64,000 nucleotides of DNA, taken from Phytohabitans suffuscus (GTDB taxonomy: Bacteria > Actinomycetota > Actinomycetes > Mycobacteriales > Micromonosporaceae). The translations under genes and the position numbers were made by a program. This document shows, piece by piece, positions 35,605 through 44,847 of this stretch. Numbering within the stretch: position 1 is the first letter of the stretch; every line of letters begins with the position of its first letter. The stretch lies in assembly GCF_011764565.1 (NCBI RefSeq), contig NZ_AP022871.1, positions 2,356,001-2,420,000 on the forward strand, in the 5' to 3' direction. Below the pieces are notes generated by a model, which had not been told where the DNA came from, made no database searches, and worked only from the letters and a program-made list of their open reading frames with translations.

Positions 35605-36564
35605 ATGAGACCCGGATACGTCATGACCCGCCTCGCGCAGGCCGCCCTCGTACTCTGGGCGGCCTGGACGCTGAGCTTCGTGGTCCTCTACCTGCTGCCC
35701 GGCGACCCGGTGCGGATCCTGGCCAGCGGGGGTCTGGAAAACCCCGACCTCGACCCGGCCCGCCTCGCCCAGCTCCGCGCCGACCTCGGCTTCGACCGCC
35801 CGATCGCGCTGCAGTACCTCACCCACCTGGCCGACGCCCTCCAGGGCGACCTCGGGCGCTCCATCACCAGCGGGCAGCCGGTGGTCGAGGTCATCGCGCG
35901 GGCCATCCCGGTGACCCTGCCACTGGCCCTGGCGTCGCTCGCGGTCGCGGTGCCCGTCGCGCTCACCATCGGCCTGCTCGCCAACGCGGTCCGCGCGCGG
36001 TGGGCGGCGGAGCTCGCGTTCTCCACACCGGCGCTGATCGTGTCGGTGCCGACGTTCTGGCTCGGTCTGGTCCTGCTGCAACTCTTCTCGTTCCGCTGGC
36101 ACCTGTTCCCGGCGGCCAGCACCGACTCCCTGGCCGGGCTCGTGCTGCCGGCGGTGACCCTCGGCCTGCCCAACGGCGCCATCCTCGGGCAGGTCTTCGC
36201 CCGCAGCCTCAGCCAGACCCTGGCCGAGCCGTACGTGCAGGTCGCCATCGCCAAGGGGCTGCGCCGCTCCCGGGTCATCGTCGCGCACGCGCTGCGCAAC
36301 GCCCTGATACCGACGCTGACCGTGCTCGGGCTGGTGGTGGGGAACACGCTGGCCGGGTCGGTGATCGTCGAGACGGTCTTCGCCCGCCCCGGCCTCGGCC
36401 GGCTCATCGCCCGTGCCGTCACCGTGCAGGACATCCCGGTCGTCCAGGGTGCGGTGCTGCTCGGCGCGGTCGTGTTCGTGCTGACCACCCTCGTGGTCGA
36501 CCTGCTCTATCCGCTGATCGACCCGAGAATCGCCCACACCGCTCCCGCCGGGACCCGGTCGTGA
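35605..36564 (+). CDS. ABC transporter permease, DppB type
   Basis: Inner-membrane permease of 319 residues with six predicted helices. It begins MTRLAQAALVLWAAWTLSFVVLYLLPGDP, the characteristic first helix and PGDP motif of DppB/OppB proteins. The cytoplasmic EAA-like loop YVQVAIAKGLRRSRVIVAHALRN, which docks with the ATPase, is intact. GGCGAGGAGAG lies before ATG 35605. The stop overlaps the GTG start of the next permease by four bases, implying translational coupling. Confidence 0.92.
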   Translation: MRPGYVMTRLAQAALVLWAAWTLSFVVLYLLPGDPVRILASGGLENPDLDPARLAQLRADLGFDRPIALQYLTHLADALQGDLGRSITSGQPVVEVIARAIPVTLPLALASLAVAVPVALTIGLLANAVRARWAAELAFSTPALIVSVPTFWLGLVLLQLFSFRWHLFPAASTDSLAGLVLPAVTLGLPNGAILGQVFARSLSQTLAEPYVQVAIAKGLRRSRVIVAHALRNALIPTLTVLGLVVGNTLAGSVIVETVFARPGLGRLIARAVTVQDIPVVQGAVLLGAVVFVLTTLVVDLLYPLIDPRIAHTAPAGTRS

Positions 36565-37400
36565 GCACCTCGGCGTACCGCGCGACGCTGGCCGGCCCCA
36601 CCGTACGCGGCTGGCTGCGCCGGCCCGGGCTGCTGCTCAGCTGCCTGTTCCTGCTGGTCGTCGCGGTGGCTGTGACGCGGCCGTCGCTGCTGGCCGGAGC
36701 CGACCCGCTGCACGGTCAGATCGGCGAACGGCTACGCGGGCCGGAGGCGGCGTATCTGTTCGGTACCGACCACCTCGGCCGCGACCTGTTCGCCCGGGTC
36801 GTGCACGGCGCCCGGCTCTCGCTCGCCGCCACCGGGCTGGCGGTCGCGCTGGGGGCCGTTACCGGGACGCTGCTCGGGCTCGCCGCCGGCTACCGCGGCG
36901 GGGTCGTCGACGCGGTGCTGTCCCGGCTGACAGACGTGCTGCTGGCGATCCCGTCGCTGCTGCTGTCGCTGGCCGTCGTCACCGCACTGGGCCGGGGCAC
37001 CGTCAACATCGCGGTCGCGGTGGGAGTGGGCAGCATCGCCGCGTTCACCCGGCTGGCCCGCGCGGAGGTGCTCCGGGTCCGGCGCAGTGACTACGTCGAG
37101 GCCGCGCAGGCGATCGGCATCCCCTGGTGGGAGGTGGTCGCCCGGCACGTGCTGCCCAACAGCGCGGCACCGGTCCTGGCCCTGGTGATCGTCGAGTTCG
37201 CGATGGCGATCCTGTCGGTGGCGTCGTTGAGCTTCCTCGGGTACGGCGCCCAGCCACCGACCCCGGAGTGGGGCGTGCTCATCGCCGAGGGCCGCGACCA
37301 CCTGGCCACCTCATGGTGGATGACCACGCTGCCCGGCCTGACCGTCGTGGCGCTGGTGGTCTCGCTTAATCGGATCGCGCGGGCGGTGCAGGGGCGCTGA
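36561..37400 (+). CDS. ABC transporter permease, DppC type
   Basis: Partner permease of 279 residues. FGTDHLGRDLFARVVHGARLSL is the hallmark DppC/OppC segment, and the EAA loop reads YVEAAQAIGIPWWEVVARHVLPN. Six helices are predicted. GTG 36561 overlaps the upstream stop (GTGA), and its own stop overlaps the ATG of the ATPase gene at base 37400, so the three are translated as a unit. Confidence 0.92.
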   Translation: MSTSAYRATLAGPTVRGWLRRPGLLLSCLFLLVVAVAVTRPSLLAGADPLHGQIGERLRGPEAAYLFGTDHLGRDLFARVVHGARLSLAATGLAVALGAVTGTLLGLAAGYRGGVVDAVLSRLTDVLLAIPSLLLSLAVVTALGRGTVNIAVAVGVGSIAAFTRLARAEVLRVRRSDYVEAAQAIGIPWWEVVARHVLPNSAAPVLALVIVEFAMAILSVASLSFLGYGAQPPTPEWGVLIAEGRDHLATSWWMTTLPGLTVVALVVSLNRIARAVQGR

Positions 37401-39037
37401 TGACGGAGCACAAACCGCTGCTGGAGATCACCGGGCTGTCGGTCGGCTACCCGTCGGCGCCGCGGCCCGCGGTCGAGCACCTGTCGCTGCGGGTGGAGCC
37501 AGGACAGGTCGCCGCACTGGTGGGGCAGTCGGGCTCGGGCAAGTCGACCACCGCGACCGCCGTCCTGCGCCAGCTGCCACCCGAGGCCAGGATCACCGCC
37601 GGCGCGATCCGGCTCGACGGCCTCGACCTCACCCAGCTCTCCGAGACCCGCATGTGCGGCGTACGCGGGAAACACGTCGCCCTGGTCCCGCAGGACCCCG
37701 GATCGTCGCTCAACCCGGTCAAGCGGGTCGGCGAGCAGGTCGCCGAGGTGCTCCGCCGGCACTGCCGGGCCGACCGCCGGTCGGCCGCGCGGCAGGCGGT
37801 CGAGCTGCTCGACCGCATGGGGCTCGACGACCCCGGCCGGCGCGCCCGCCAGTACCCGCACGAACTCTCCGGGGGCATGCGGCAGCGGGTCCTGATCGCC
37901 CAGGCGGTCGCCACCCAACCCCGGCTGATCCTCGCCGACGAGCCGACCAGCGCGCTGGACGCCACCGCGCAGAAGGCGATCCTCGACCTGCTCGACACGA
38001 TCGTGCGGACCAGCGGCGCCGGGCTGCTGCTGATCACCCACGACCTCGCCGTCGCCGCCGAGCGCAGCGACACCGTGTACGTGCTGCACGCCGGCCGGGT
38101 CGTGGAGAGCGGCGCCACCGATGACGTCTTCGCCGAGCCGCGGCACGCCCACACCCGCGAGCTGCTGGCGTCGGTGCCGGATCCGCAGGCCCCGGTGCGG
38201 GCGCCCGCCCCCGGCTCCGGGGCACCGCTGCTGACCGTCACCGGGCTGTCCAAGCAATACCGCACCGGATGGCGCACGCCGGGGCCGCCAGCCGTCGACG
38301 CGGTCGACCTGGTCGCCGGGCGGGGACAGACGACGGCCGTGGTGGGCGAGTCCGGGTCCGGCAAGACCACCCTGGCACGGATGGTGCTGCGGCTAACCGA
38401 GGCCACCGCCGGCGAGATCGACTTCGCCGGGCTGGACGTGCGGGCGGTCCGCGGGCGGGAGCTGCGCGCGTTTCGCCGGCGGGCCCAGATCGTCTACCAG
38501 AACCCCTACAGCTCGCTCGACCCGCGCTTCACCGTCGGGCAGATCGTCTACGAACCGTTCCGCGCCCTGCCGGCCCGGCAGCGCCCCGACCCGACCGAGG
38601 TCGTACCGGACCTGCTGACCCGGGTCGGGCTTGAGCACGCCCTGGTCACCCGCCGACCCCGCCAGCTCTCCGGCGGGCAGCGCCAGCGGGTCGCGATCGC
38701 GCGGGCGATCGCCACCCAACCGGACCTGCTGGTACTGGACGAGGCGGTCTCCGCCCTGGACGTCTCGGTCCAGGCACAGGTACTGCGCCTGCTGCGCCAG
38801 CTACAGGACGAGCTCGGCCTGACCTACCTGTTCATCTCGCACGACATCGCGGTCGTCCGGCAGATGGCGCACCACGTCCTGGTCATGCGGGCCGGCCGCG
38901 TCGTCGAGGCCGGCCCGGCGGCGCAACTGCTCGACACCCCGCGACACCCGTACACGCGGGCCCTGCTCGACGCCGTGCCACGCGGACGCCGGCGCGGCAC
39001 GGCCACCACCGAGGACCGGAGAACACCAGCGAGATGA
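37400..39037 (+). CDS. fused double ABC ATPase (DppD-DppF type)
   Basis: Protein of 545 residues containing two complete nucleotide-binding domains that are separate proteins in most dipeptide importers. Domain 1: Walker A GQSGSGKST, signature LSGGMRQRV, Walker B LILADEPTSALD. Domain 2 (from about residue 275): GESGSGKTT, LSGGQRQRV, LLVLDEAVSALD. In the second, the usual DEPT is DEAV, a variant that keeps the catalytic Glu. It energises the two permeases just upstream. Start and stop overlap both neighbours (TGATG and ATGA). Confidence 0.93.
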   Translation: MTEHKPLLEITGLSVGYPSAPRPAVEHLSLRVEPGQVAALVGQSGSGKSTTATAVLRQLPPEARITAGAIRLDGLDLTQLSETRMCGVRGKHVALVPQDPGSSLNPVKRVGEQVAEVLRRHCRADRRSAARQAVELLDRMGLDDPGRRARQYPHELSGGMRQRVLIAQAVATQPRLILADEPTSALDATAQKAILDLLDTIVRTSGAGLLLITHDLAVAAERSDTVYVLHAGRVVESGATDDVFAEPRHAHTRELLASVPDPQAPVRAPAPGSGAPLLTVTGLSKQYRTGWRTPGPPAVDAVDLVAGRGQTTAVVGESGSGKTTLARMVLRLTEATAGEIDFAGLDVRAVRGRELRAFRRRAQIVYQNPYSSLDPRFTVGQIVYEPFRALPARQRPDPTEVVPDLLTRVGLEHALVTRRPRQLSGGQRQRVAIARAIATQPDLLVLDEAVSALDVSVQAQVLRLLRQLQDELGLTYLFISHDIAVVRQMAHHVLVMRAGRVVEAGPAAQLLDTPRHPYTRALLDAVPRGRRRGTATTEDRRTPAR

Positions 39038-40353
39038 CCACCCAGCGACAGATCCTGCTCAACATGAACCTGATCGGAGCCGGCGCGCACACCGGGGCCT
39101 GGCGGTGGCCGGGCAACGCCCCGTCCGCGTTCGCCTCGATCGACTCGTACGTGACCGCCGCCCGGCACAGCGAACGGGGACGGCTTGACGCGGTCTTCCT
39201 GGCCGACACCCCCGCGCTGCGCGACGGGATCGACCGGCACCCGCAACTACAGGGTTTCGACCCCGCGGTGATCGCCACCGCGGTAACCGCCGCGACCGAG
39301 CGGATCGGCGCCATCGTCACCGCCTCCACGACGCTCGGCGAGCCGTACGACCTGGCCCGCCGGATCCGCTCCGTCGACGTGGCCAGCGGCGGGCGGGCCG
39401 GCTGGAACGTCGTGGTCACCGGCACCCCCGCCGCCGCCGCGAACTTCGGCCACCTGCCGTTCCCCGGCAAGAGCGAGCGATACGCGCGGGCCGAGGAGTT
39501 CGTCGACGTGGTACTCGCGCTCTGGCGTAGCTGGCACCCCCGCGCCGTCCTCGCCGACACCGCCGCCGGCGCCTACGCCGACCCGACGCTGATCCGCGCC
39601 ATCGCCCACCGCGGTACCCACTTCCAGGTCGCCGGCCCGCTGACCCTGCCGCCCTCACCGCAGGGGTACCCGGTGCTCGTGCAGGCCGGCGCATCGCCGG
39701 CGGGACGGGCGCTGGCCGCCCGCACCGCAGACGTCATCTTCTCCTCCGCCACCACCATCGAGCACGGCCGCGAGTTCGCCGCCGACGTCCGCGCGCTCGC
39801 CGTCCACCATCGACGCGACCCGCACACCGTCGCGGTGCTGCCTGGGCTGATCACCGTCCTGGGCAGCACCGAGCGCGAGGCCCGCCAGCGGATGGACGAG
39901 CTGCACGAGCTCAGCGACCCGGCCGACGCCCTGCGCCGTCTCGCGTTCGGGCTGCATGTCGACGTCGCCGACCTGCGGCTGGACGAGCCGGTACCGGCCG
40001 GCGCCTACCGCGGCGACCTCGCCGGGCTGGCCGCCTCGGAAGGCAACTACCAGGCGCTCATCGCGCTGGCCCACCAGGGACTCACCGTCCGCGAGATCCT
40101 CCGCCGCGCCGGCACCGGCGGGCATCGGGTCTTCGTGGGTACCGGCGAGCAACTCGCCCAGGACATCATCCGGTGGCACGCGGCGGGGGCAGCAGACGGA
40201 TTCAACCTCATGCCGGACGTGCTCAGCGACGGCGTGCCGGCCCTCGTCGACGAGATGCTGCCGCACCTGCGGGCGGCCGGCCTGTTCCGCAGCGAGTACT
40301 CGACGACCACATTGCGTGGCCACTACCGCCTGCCCGAGCCGCAGTTCACCTGA
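39034..40353 (+). CDS. NtaA/SnaA/SoxA-type FMN-dependent monooxygenase
   Basis: LLM-class flavin monooxygenase of 439 residues in the NtaA/DszA(SoxA) subgroup, which uses reduced flavin and O2 to cleave C-S or C-N bonds in organosulfur compounds and aminopolycarboxylates. Typical segments are LLNMNLIGAGAHTGAWRWPGN, FLADTPALRDG, GWNVVVTG and SERYARAEEFVDVV. A flavin reductase gene is not nearby, so reductant must come from elsewhere. ATG 39034 overlaps the ATPase stop, which strongly suggests that the imported solute is the substrate. Exact substrate unknown; sulfur acquisition is the favoured guess. Confidence 0.88.
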   Translation: MTTQRQILLNMNLIGAGAHTGAWRWPGNAPSAFASIDSYVTAARHSERGRLDAVFLADTPALRDGIDRHPQLQGFDPAVIATAVTAATERIGAIVTASTTLGEPYDLARRIRSVDVASGGRAGWNVVVTGTPAAAANFGHLPFPGKSERYARAEEFVDVVLALWRSWHPRAVLADTAAGAYADPTLIRAIAHRGTHFQVAGPLTLPPSPQGYPVLVQAGASPAGRALAARTADVIFSSATTIEHGREFAADVRALAVHHRRDPHTVAVLPGLITVLGSTEREARQRMDELHELSDPADALRRLAFGLHVDVADLRLDEPVPAGAYRGDLAGLAASEGNYQALIALAHQGLTVREILRRAGTGGHRVFVGTGEQLAQDIIRWHAAGAADGFNLMPDVLSDGVPALVDEMLPHLRAAGLFRSEYSTTTLRGHYRLPEPQFT

Positions 40354-40381
40354 CCGGCACCGCCACCAGCGAAGGAACCGC

Positions 40382-40789
40382 ATGACCACCGTCCACGCCA
40401 CCAGCACCCTCGAGTTCGGCCGGTTTGTAGTGACCGCCCGAAACAACCATCTCGTCGTCGACTCCTCCCCCGGCCGCGGCGGCACCGGCGAGGCGATCCA
40501 GCCGGTCGAGACGTTTCTGGCTGGCCTCGCCTCCTGTACCGCGTCCAGCTTCCAGTACTGGGCCAGGGAGAAAGGCGTCCCGGTGCGCGAGGTACGCGTG
40601 ACGGTCAGCGCCGAGACCAATGCCACCGGGCCTGCCGGCTTCGCCCGCATCCAGGTCGACGTCGAGGCCCACGGGACGACCCGCACCCGGCTGGCTGCCG
40701 TCGAGGAGGCATACCGCCAGACCTGCCCCGTCTACTCGACCATCTCGGCGACCATACCGATCGAGCTGAACATCCGCGGCCGCCGCTAA
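40382..40789 (+). CDS. OsmC-family protein
   Basis: Small OsmC/Ohr-fold protein of 135 residues. PVETFLAGLASCTASSFQYWAREKG carries the first conserved Cys, and AYRQTCPVYSTI the second, the pair that reduces organic hydroperoxides in this family. Its place as last gene of the ABC-monooxygenase operon suggests it handles a reactive product or sulfur intermediate. GAAGGAA precedes ATG 40382 by five bases. It could instead be a non-peroxidase OsmC binding a sulfur metabolite. Confidence 0.9.
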   Translation: MTTVHATSTLEFGRFVVTARNNHLVVDSSPGRGGTGEAIQPVETFLAGLASCTASSFQYWAREKGVPVREVRVTVSAETNATGPAGFARIQVDVEAHGTTRTRLAAVEEAYRQTCPVYSTISATIPIELNIRGRR

Positions 40790-40973
40790 CCCACGGAAAG
40801 TGGCGCCGTCCTCATCGCCGGTCGCGCTCCTTGATGTCACGATACGCCGCCGGCGGCCGAGACCGGCCGAGGTGATCATGGCGACGGCTGCCTGACCCGC
40901 TCACCGTTTCGGTGGTTCCGCCAGCGGGTCGGCACGGTATCGCAGGAGACCCGCCGCCGATGCCATATTTGGC

Positions 40974-40993
40974 AGTTGCTAAGTTTAGCAACT
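40974..40993. promoter_or_regulatory. ArsR-type operator palindrome 1
   Basis: AGTTGCTAAGTTTAGCAACT: perfect 9-bp arms around GT, 61 bases before the ArsR gene that opens the Ehr cluster. Symmetry, AT-rich arms and position fit an ArsR/SmtB-type dimer site, presumably autoregulatory. The 265-base gap from 40790 shows no gene. Confidence 0.65.
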
Positions 40994-41054
40994 CGTGGAG
41001 GCTCGGGGGCGGTGTGGTGGCACGTAGCGTTCGCCCGACGAAGGGGGTGGGCGG

Positions 41055-41399
41055 GTGAGTAGGCCGCTGTATCTGGCCAAGGCGGAGTTTTTCAAGACGT
41101 TGGGGCATCCGGCGCGGATCCGGGTGCTGGAGCTGTTGTCGGAGCGTGAGCACGCGGTTTCGGGGCTGCTGCCCGAGGTGGGGATCGAGTCGGCGCATCT
41201 GTCGCAGCAGTTGGCGGTGTTACGTCGGGCGGGGCTGGTGGTGACCCGCCGGGAGGGTTCGGCGGTGTTCTATTCGCTGGTCAGTCCGCAGGTGGCCGAG
41301 CTGTTGGCGGTGGCGCGGCGGATCTTGACCGAGGTGTTGGCAAGTCAGGCGGAGCTGCTCGGGGACCTGCGCGCCGCCGAGGGTATGGAACAGGGGTAG
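41055..41399 (+). CDS. ArsR-family repressor 1 (Ehr cluster)
   Basis: Winged-helix repressor of 114 residues: YLAKAEFFKTLGHPARIRVLELLSE, recognition helix region SAHLSQQLAVLRRAGLVVTRREG, wing AVFYSLVSP. It contains no Cys at all, so it cannot sense arsenite or soft metals through thiols as classical ArsR does. GTG 41055 follows AGGGGGTGGGCGG. The stop lies directly before the NuoB-like start, so it heads the Ehr operon. It is clearly paralogous to the ArsR at 49973-50335 (shared AKAEFF, TLGHP, RIRVLELL, LSQQLAVLRRAG). Confidence 0.9.
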   Translation: MSRPLYLAKAEFFKTLGHPARIRVLELLSEREHAVSGLLPEVGIESAHLSQQLAVLRRAGLVVTRREGSAVFYSLVSPQVAELLAVARRILTEVLASQAELLGDLRAAEGMEQG

Positions 41400-41402
41400 T
41401 TG

Positions 41403-41879
41403 GTGGGGCTGATCGGCAAGATCCGCGACGCGGGCCGGGTGGCGGAGCCGGCGCCGCCGCAACCTGAGCAGGGGTTGCCGGCGGCGGGCCTGGGCGGGTC
41501 GGTGCAGGTGCGGCACGTGGACGCCGGTTCGTGCAACGGGTGTGAGATCGAGGTCGGTCAGGCGTTCGGTCCGACGTACGACGCCGAGCGGCACGGGGTG
41601 CGGCTGGTGGCCTCGCCGCGGCACGCGGACGTGTTGACGGTGACGGGTCCGGTGACGGTGAACATGGCCGGGCCGCTGCGTGCAACCTATGAGGCGATGC
41701 CGCGGCCGGGTTTGGTGGTGGCGGTGGGCGACTGCGCCCGCGACTGTGGCGTGTTCGCCGGCGGGTATGGGGTGCTCGGGCCGGTGTCCGATGTGGTGCC
41801 GGTGGATGTGCAGGTGCCGGGTTGCCCGCCGGAGCCGGCGGCGATCGTGGCCGCGTTGCGCGGCGTGTCGGGCCGTTGA
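41403..41879 (+). CDS. NuoB/HyfI-like [4Fe-4S] small subunit of an Ehr-type complex
   Basis: Small electron-transfer subunit of 158 residues homologous to NuoB and the small subunit of group 4 hydrogenases. Cluster ligands are all present: Cys44 and Cys47 (GSCNGCEIE), Cys111 (GDCARDCG) and Cys141 (PGCPPEP), so the proximal N2-type cluster should form. It would hand electrons to or from the site at the interface with the NuoD-like subunit encoded at the operon end. GTG 41403 has AGGGG at six bases; TTG 41400 is possible. Its stop overlaps the next start (TTGA), and the operon order is NuoB-, B-, C-, E-, F-, C/D-like. Confidence 0.85.
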   Translation: MGLIGKIRDAGRVAEPAPPQPEQGLPAAGLGGSVQVRHVDAGSCNGCEIEVGQAFGPTYDAERHGVRLVASPRHADVLTVTGPVTVNMAGPLRATYEAMPRPGLVVAVGDCARDCGVFAGGYGVLGPVSDVVPVDVQVPGCPPEPAAIVAALRGVSGR

Positions 41880-43894
41880 ACGAGGTCGCCGCCGCGCTGG
41901 CCGTGGCCTTCGCGTTGGCGGGTGTGGGTGCGGCGGCGGGTTGGGCGGTGCCGGCCCGCGGGCGGTCAACGGTCGCCGGGGCGGCGACCGCGGGGGTCGG
42001 TGCGGCGGGAGCGGCGGCGGGGCTGGCCGCGGTGTCCGGGACCGGCTGGCAGGGACATTTGCCGGATTTGCTGCCGCTGGCGGGCGTGACGCTTTCGGTG
42101 GACGCCCTGGCCGGCTGGTTCTTGCTGCTGGTCGGCGGCGTTGCCGTCGTGGTGGGGGTGTACACGGTCGGGTACGCCGGCCGCGGCGGGCATGGGCCCG
42201 CCTCGCGGACGGCGCTGGCGGTGTTGCCGGTGTTCGTGGCGGCGATGCTGCTGGTGCCGGCGGCGGGCAGTGTGTCGACGTTCCTGCTGGGCTGGGAGCT
42301 GATGGCGGTGACGTCGCTGCTGCTGGTGCTGGCCGAGCATCGGCACAGCCCGGCGGCACGCACAGCCGGGTTGTGGTACGCGGCGATGACCCAGGCCGGG
42401 TTCGTGGCCGTCCTGGTGGGGTTGGCCTGGTTGGCGGCGGCCGCTGGTGGGGAGTCGTTCGCGGCGATTCGCGCGGCCGGTCCGGAGTTGTCGCCGGTGG
42501 TCTCCGGCGGGGTGTTCCTGTTGTGCCTGGCCGGGTTCGCGTCGAAGGCGGGGGCGGTGCCGCTGCATCCGTGGCTGCCGCGGGCGCATGCCGAGGCGCC
42601 GTCGCATGTGTCGGCGTTGATGAGTGCCGCGATGGTCAAGCTCGGTGTGTACGGCATCGTGCGGGTTGGGTTCGACCTGCTCGGTGGCGGTCAGCGGTGG
42701 TGGTGGCTGCTGCTTGGTGCGTTCGGTGTGGTGTCGGCGCTGTACGGGATCTTGCAGGCGGCGGTGGCCACCGATCTGAAGCGGCTGCTGGCGTTCTCGA
42801 CGAGCGAGAACGTCGGGCTGATCCTGCTCGGCCTGGCCGCGGCGGGGTTGTGGACGGATGCGGGCGAGCACGCCGCGGCCGGGGTCGCGTTGGCGGCGGC
42901 GTTGCTGCACGCGGCCAACCACGCCGGGTTCAAGACGCTGCTGTTCTGCGGGGCTGGCTCGGTGCTGCGCGCGACCGGCACCCGCGACCTGGACGAGTTG
43001 GGTGGGCTGTCCCGACGGATGCCGGCCACCACCTTGCTGTTCACGGTCGGTGCGCTCGGTGCGGCCGCGCTGCCGCCTGGAAACGGGTTCGTCTCCGAAT
43101 GGTTGCTGCTACAGGCCCTGCTGCATCGGGCACCGGAGGCTGGGATGGTGGTGACCGTCGCCGCCCCGGTTGCGGTCGCGGTGGTCGCGTTGACCGCCGG
43201 TGTCGGGGTTGCCACGTACGTCAAGGCTCTGGGCACCGGGTTCCTGGCCCGGCCACGTAGCAGCGCCGCCGAGCAGGCGGTCGAGTCCCCGCGCGGCATG
43301 CTGGCCGGCATGGGCCTGGCCGCCCTGGCCTGTGCGGGGTTGGCGGTCGCCCCGGCCGTGGCCGCGCCGGCCCTGGACCGGATCGCCGGCGGCCTGCGGA
43401 CCGGCATCGCACCGCTTGGCGGTAGCGGCGTGGACGTGCGGCTGTCCGGTATCGCCTCCACGATCTCTCCACTGTGGATAGGCGTGGGTGTGGTGGGGCT
43501 CGCCGTCGGGTTCGCCGGCGCCGCGCGGGCGGTTGGTCGGGCTCGGCGGCGGGCGGCCGCATGGGACTGCGGCGATGGGCCGCTCACGGCGCGAATGGAG
43601 TACACCGCCACGTCGTTCGCCGAGCCGTTGCAGCGGGTCTTCGACAACGTCCTGGCTCCGGAGCAGGACGTCGATGTCACCCATCCGTCCGAGTCGGCCT
43701 ACCTGGTGCGATCCGTCCAGTACCGGCGGCGCCTGCCGGACCGTATCGAGGCCCGCCTGTATCAGCCGATGGTCACCGCCGTCGATCGCGTGGGTAGGGC
43801 CGCCCGCGGGCTGGCCACCGGCAGTGTGCACCGCTACCTGGCCTACATGCTGGCCGCCCTGATCGCCGTCCTGGTCGCCGGGGTGATCCGGTGA
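41876..43894 (+). CDS. HyfB-like proton-pumping membrane subunit
   Basis: Mrp/NuoL-M type antiporter-like subunit of 672 residues with about 15 helices. Residues essential for proton movement are visible: Glu in WELMAVTSLLLVL (TM5) and Lys in FASKAGAVPLHPWLPRAHAEAPSHVSALMSAAMVKLG (TM7-8). The C-terminal segment AWDCGDGPLTARMEYTATSFAEPLQRVFDNV is typical of HyfB/HycC-like proteins and absent from NuoL. TTG 41876 overlaps the stop of the NuoB-like gene. This subunit argues that the complex conserves energy by moving protons or sodium ions. Confidence 0.85.
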   Translation: MNEVAAALAVAFALAGVGAAAGWAVPARGRSTVAGAATAGVGAAGAAAGLAAVSGTGWQGHLPDLLPLAGVTLSVDALAGWFLLLVGGVAVVVGVYTVGYAGRGGHGPASRTALAVLPVFVAAMLLVPAAGSVSTFLLGWELMAVTSLLLVLAEHRHSPAARTAGLWYAAMTQAGFVAVLVGLAWLAAAAGGESFAAIRAAGPELSPVVSGGVFLLCLAGFASKAGAVPLHPWLPRAHAEAPSHVSALMSAAMVKLGVYGIVRVGFDLLGGGQRWWWLLLGAFGVVSALYGILQAAVATDLKRLLAFSTSENVGLILLGLAAAGLWTDAGEHAAAGVALAAALLHAANHAGFKTLLFCGAGSVLRATGTRDLDELGGLSRRMPATTLLFTVGALGAAALPPGNGFVSEWLLLQALLHRAPEAGMVVTVAAPVAVAVVALTAGVGVATYVKALGTGFLARPRSSAAEQAVESPRGMLAGMGLAALACAGLAVAPAVAAPALDRIAGGLRTGIAPLGGSGVDVRLSGIASTISPLWIGVGVVGLAVGFAGAARAVGRARRRAAAWDCGDGPLTARMEYTATSFAEPLQRVFDNVLAPEQDVDVTHPSESAYLVRSVQYRRRLPDRIEARLYQPMVTAVDRVGRAARGLATGSVHRYLAYMLAALIAVLVAGVIR

Positions 43895-44832
43895 TCGCGT
43901 GGATCACTGCCGTGGCGCAGGCGGTCCTGGTCGCCGCGGTCGCCCCGCTGCTGATCGGGTTCATGCGCGCGGTGCGTGCGCGGCTCGAGGGCCGGGCCGG
44001 CGGACGGCTGGTCCAGCCGTGGCGCGACCTACGCAAGCTACTGCGCAAGGAGCCGATCATCCCGGCGGACGCGGGGATGATCTTCACCGCCGCCCCGCTC
44101 GTGCTGATGGCCACCAGCGTGCTGGTCGCCGCCGCGGCACCATACCTGTCCACCGGCGGCCCACTGTCCGGTGTCGCCGACCTGATCGTGGTGGTCGGGC
44201 TGCTGCTGCTGGGCACCGTCGCCCTCGCGCTGGCCGGACTGGACACGGGCACCGCGTTCGGCGGGATGGGTGCCAGCCGGGAGATGACGATCGCCGCGCT
44301 GGTCGAACCCACCCTGCTGCTGGCGGTGTTCGCGCTGTCCACCCGGGTCGGGTCCACCGACCTGGGCGCGATCGTCGCCGCCGGTGCCGCCGACCCGGCC
44401 GCAGTGTTCACCCCGGCCAGCGCCCTGGCCGCGGCCGCCCTGGCTATCGCCACGCTCGCGGAGGCGGGGCGGCTGCCGGTGGACAACCCGGCCACCCACC
44501 TGGAGCTGACGATGGTGCACGAGGCCATGGTCCTGGAGTACGCGGGCCGGGACCTGGCTCTGGTCGAGTGGGCGTCGGCGATGCGGCTGACCATCCTGCT
44601 CGGCCTGCTGGCCAACCTGTTCATCCCCTGGGGTGTGGCCAGCAGCCCGCACCCGGCCGCCCTCGCGGTCGGTGCTGCCGTGTTCGTGGTCAAGCTCGCC
44701 GTTCTCGGCGGGCTGCTCGCCGCCGGTGAGGTGTTCGTGGCCAAGCTGCGGCTGTTCCGCGTCCCGGAACTGCTGGCCGGCTCGTTCGTCCTGGGCCTGC
44801 TCGCGGTCGTCGCCTCCGCCGTGCTGGCCTGA
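43891..44832 (+). CDS. HyfC/NuoH-like membrane subunit
   Basis: Membrane subunit of 313 residues with eight predicted helices, homologous to NuoH and HyfC/HycD. QPWRDLRKLLRKEPI and EAGRLPVDNPATHLELTMVHEAMVLEYAGRDLAL are the conserved cytoplasmic loops facing the NuoB/D module, including the charged residues of the entry to the proton path. GTG 43891 overlaps the preceding stop. It is the coupling subunit common to complex I and all group 4 hydrogenases. Confidence 0.88.
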   Translation: MIAWITAVAQAVLVAAVAPLLIGFMRAVRARLEGRAGGRLVQPWRDLRKLLRKEPIIPADAGMIFTAAPLVLMATSVLVAAAAPYLSTGGPLSGVADLIVVVGLLLLGTVALALAGLDTGTAFGGMGASREMTIAALVEPTLLLAVFALSTRVGSTDLGAIVAAGAADPAAVFTPASALAAAALAIATLAEAGRLPVDNPATHLELTMVHEAMVLEYAGRDLALVEWASAMRLTILLGLLANLFIPWGVASSPHPAALAVGAAVFVVKLAVLGGLLAAGEVFVAKLRLFRVPELLAGSFVLGLLAVVASAVLA

Positions 44833-44847
44833 ACCCTTGGGGGAGCG

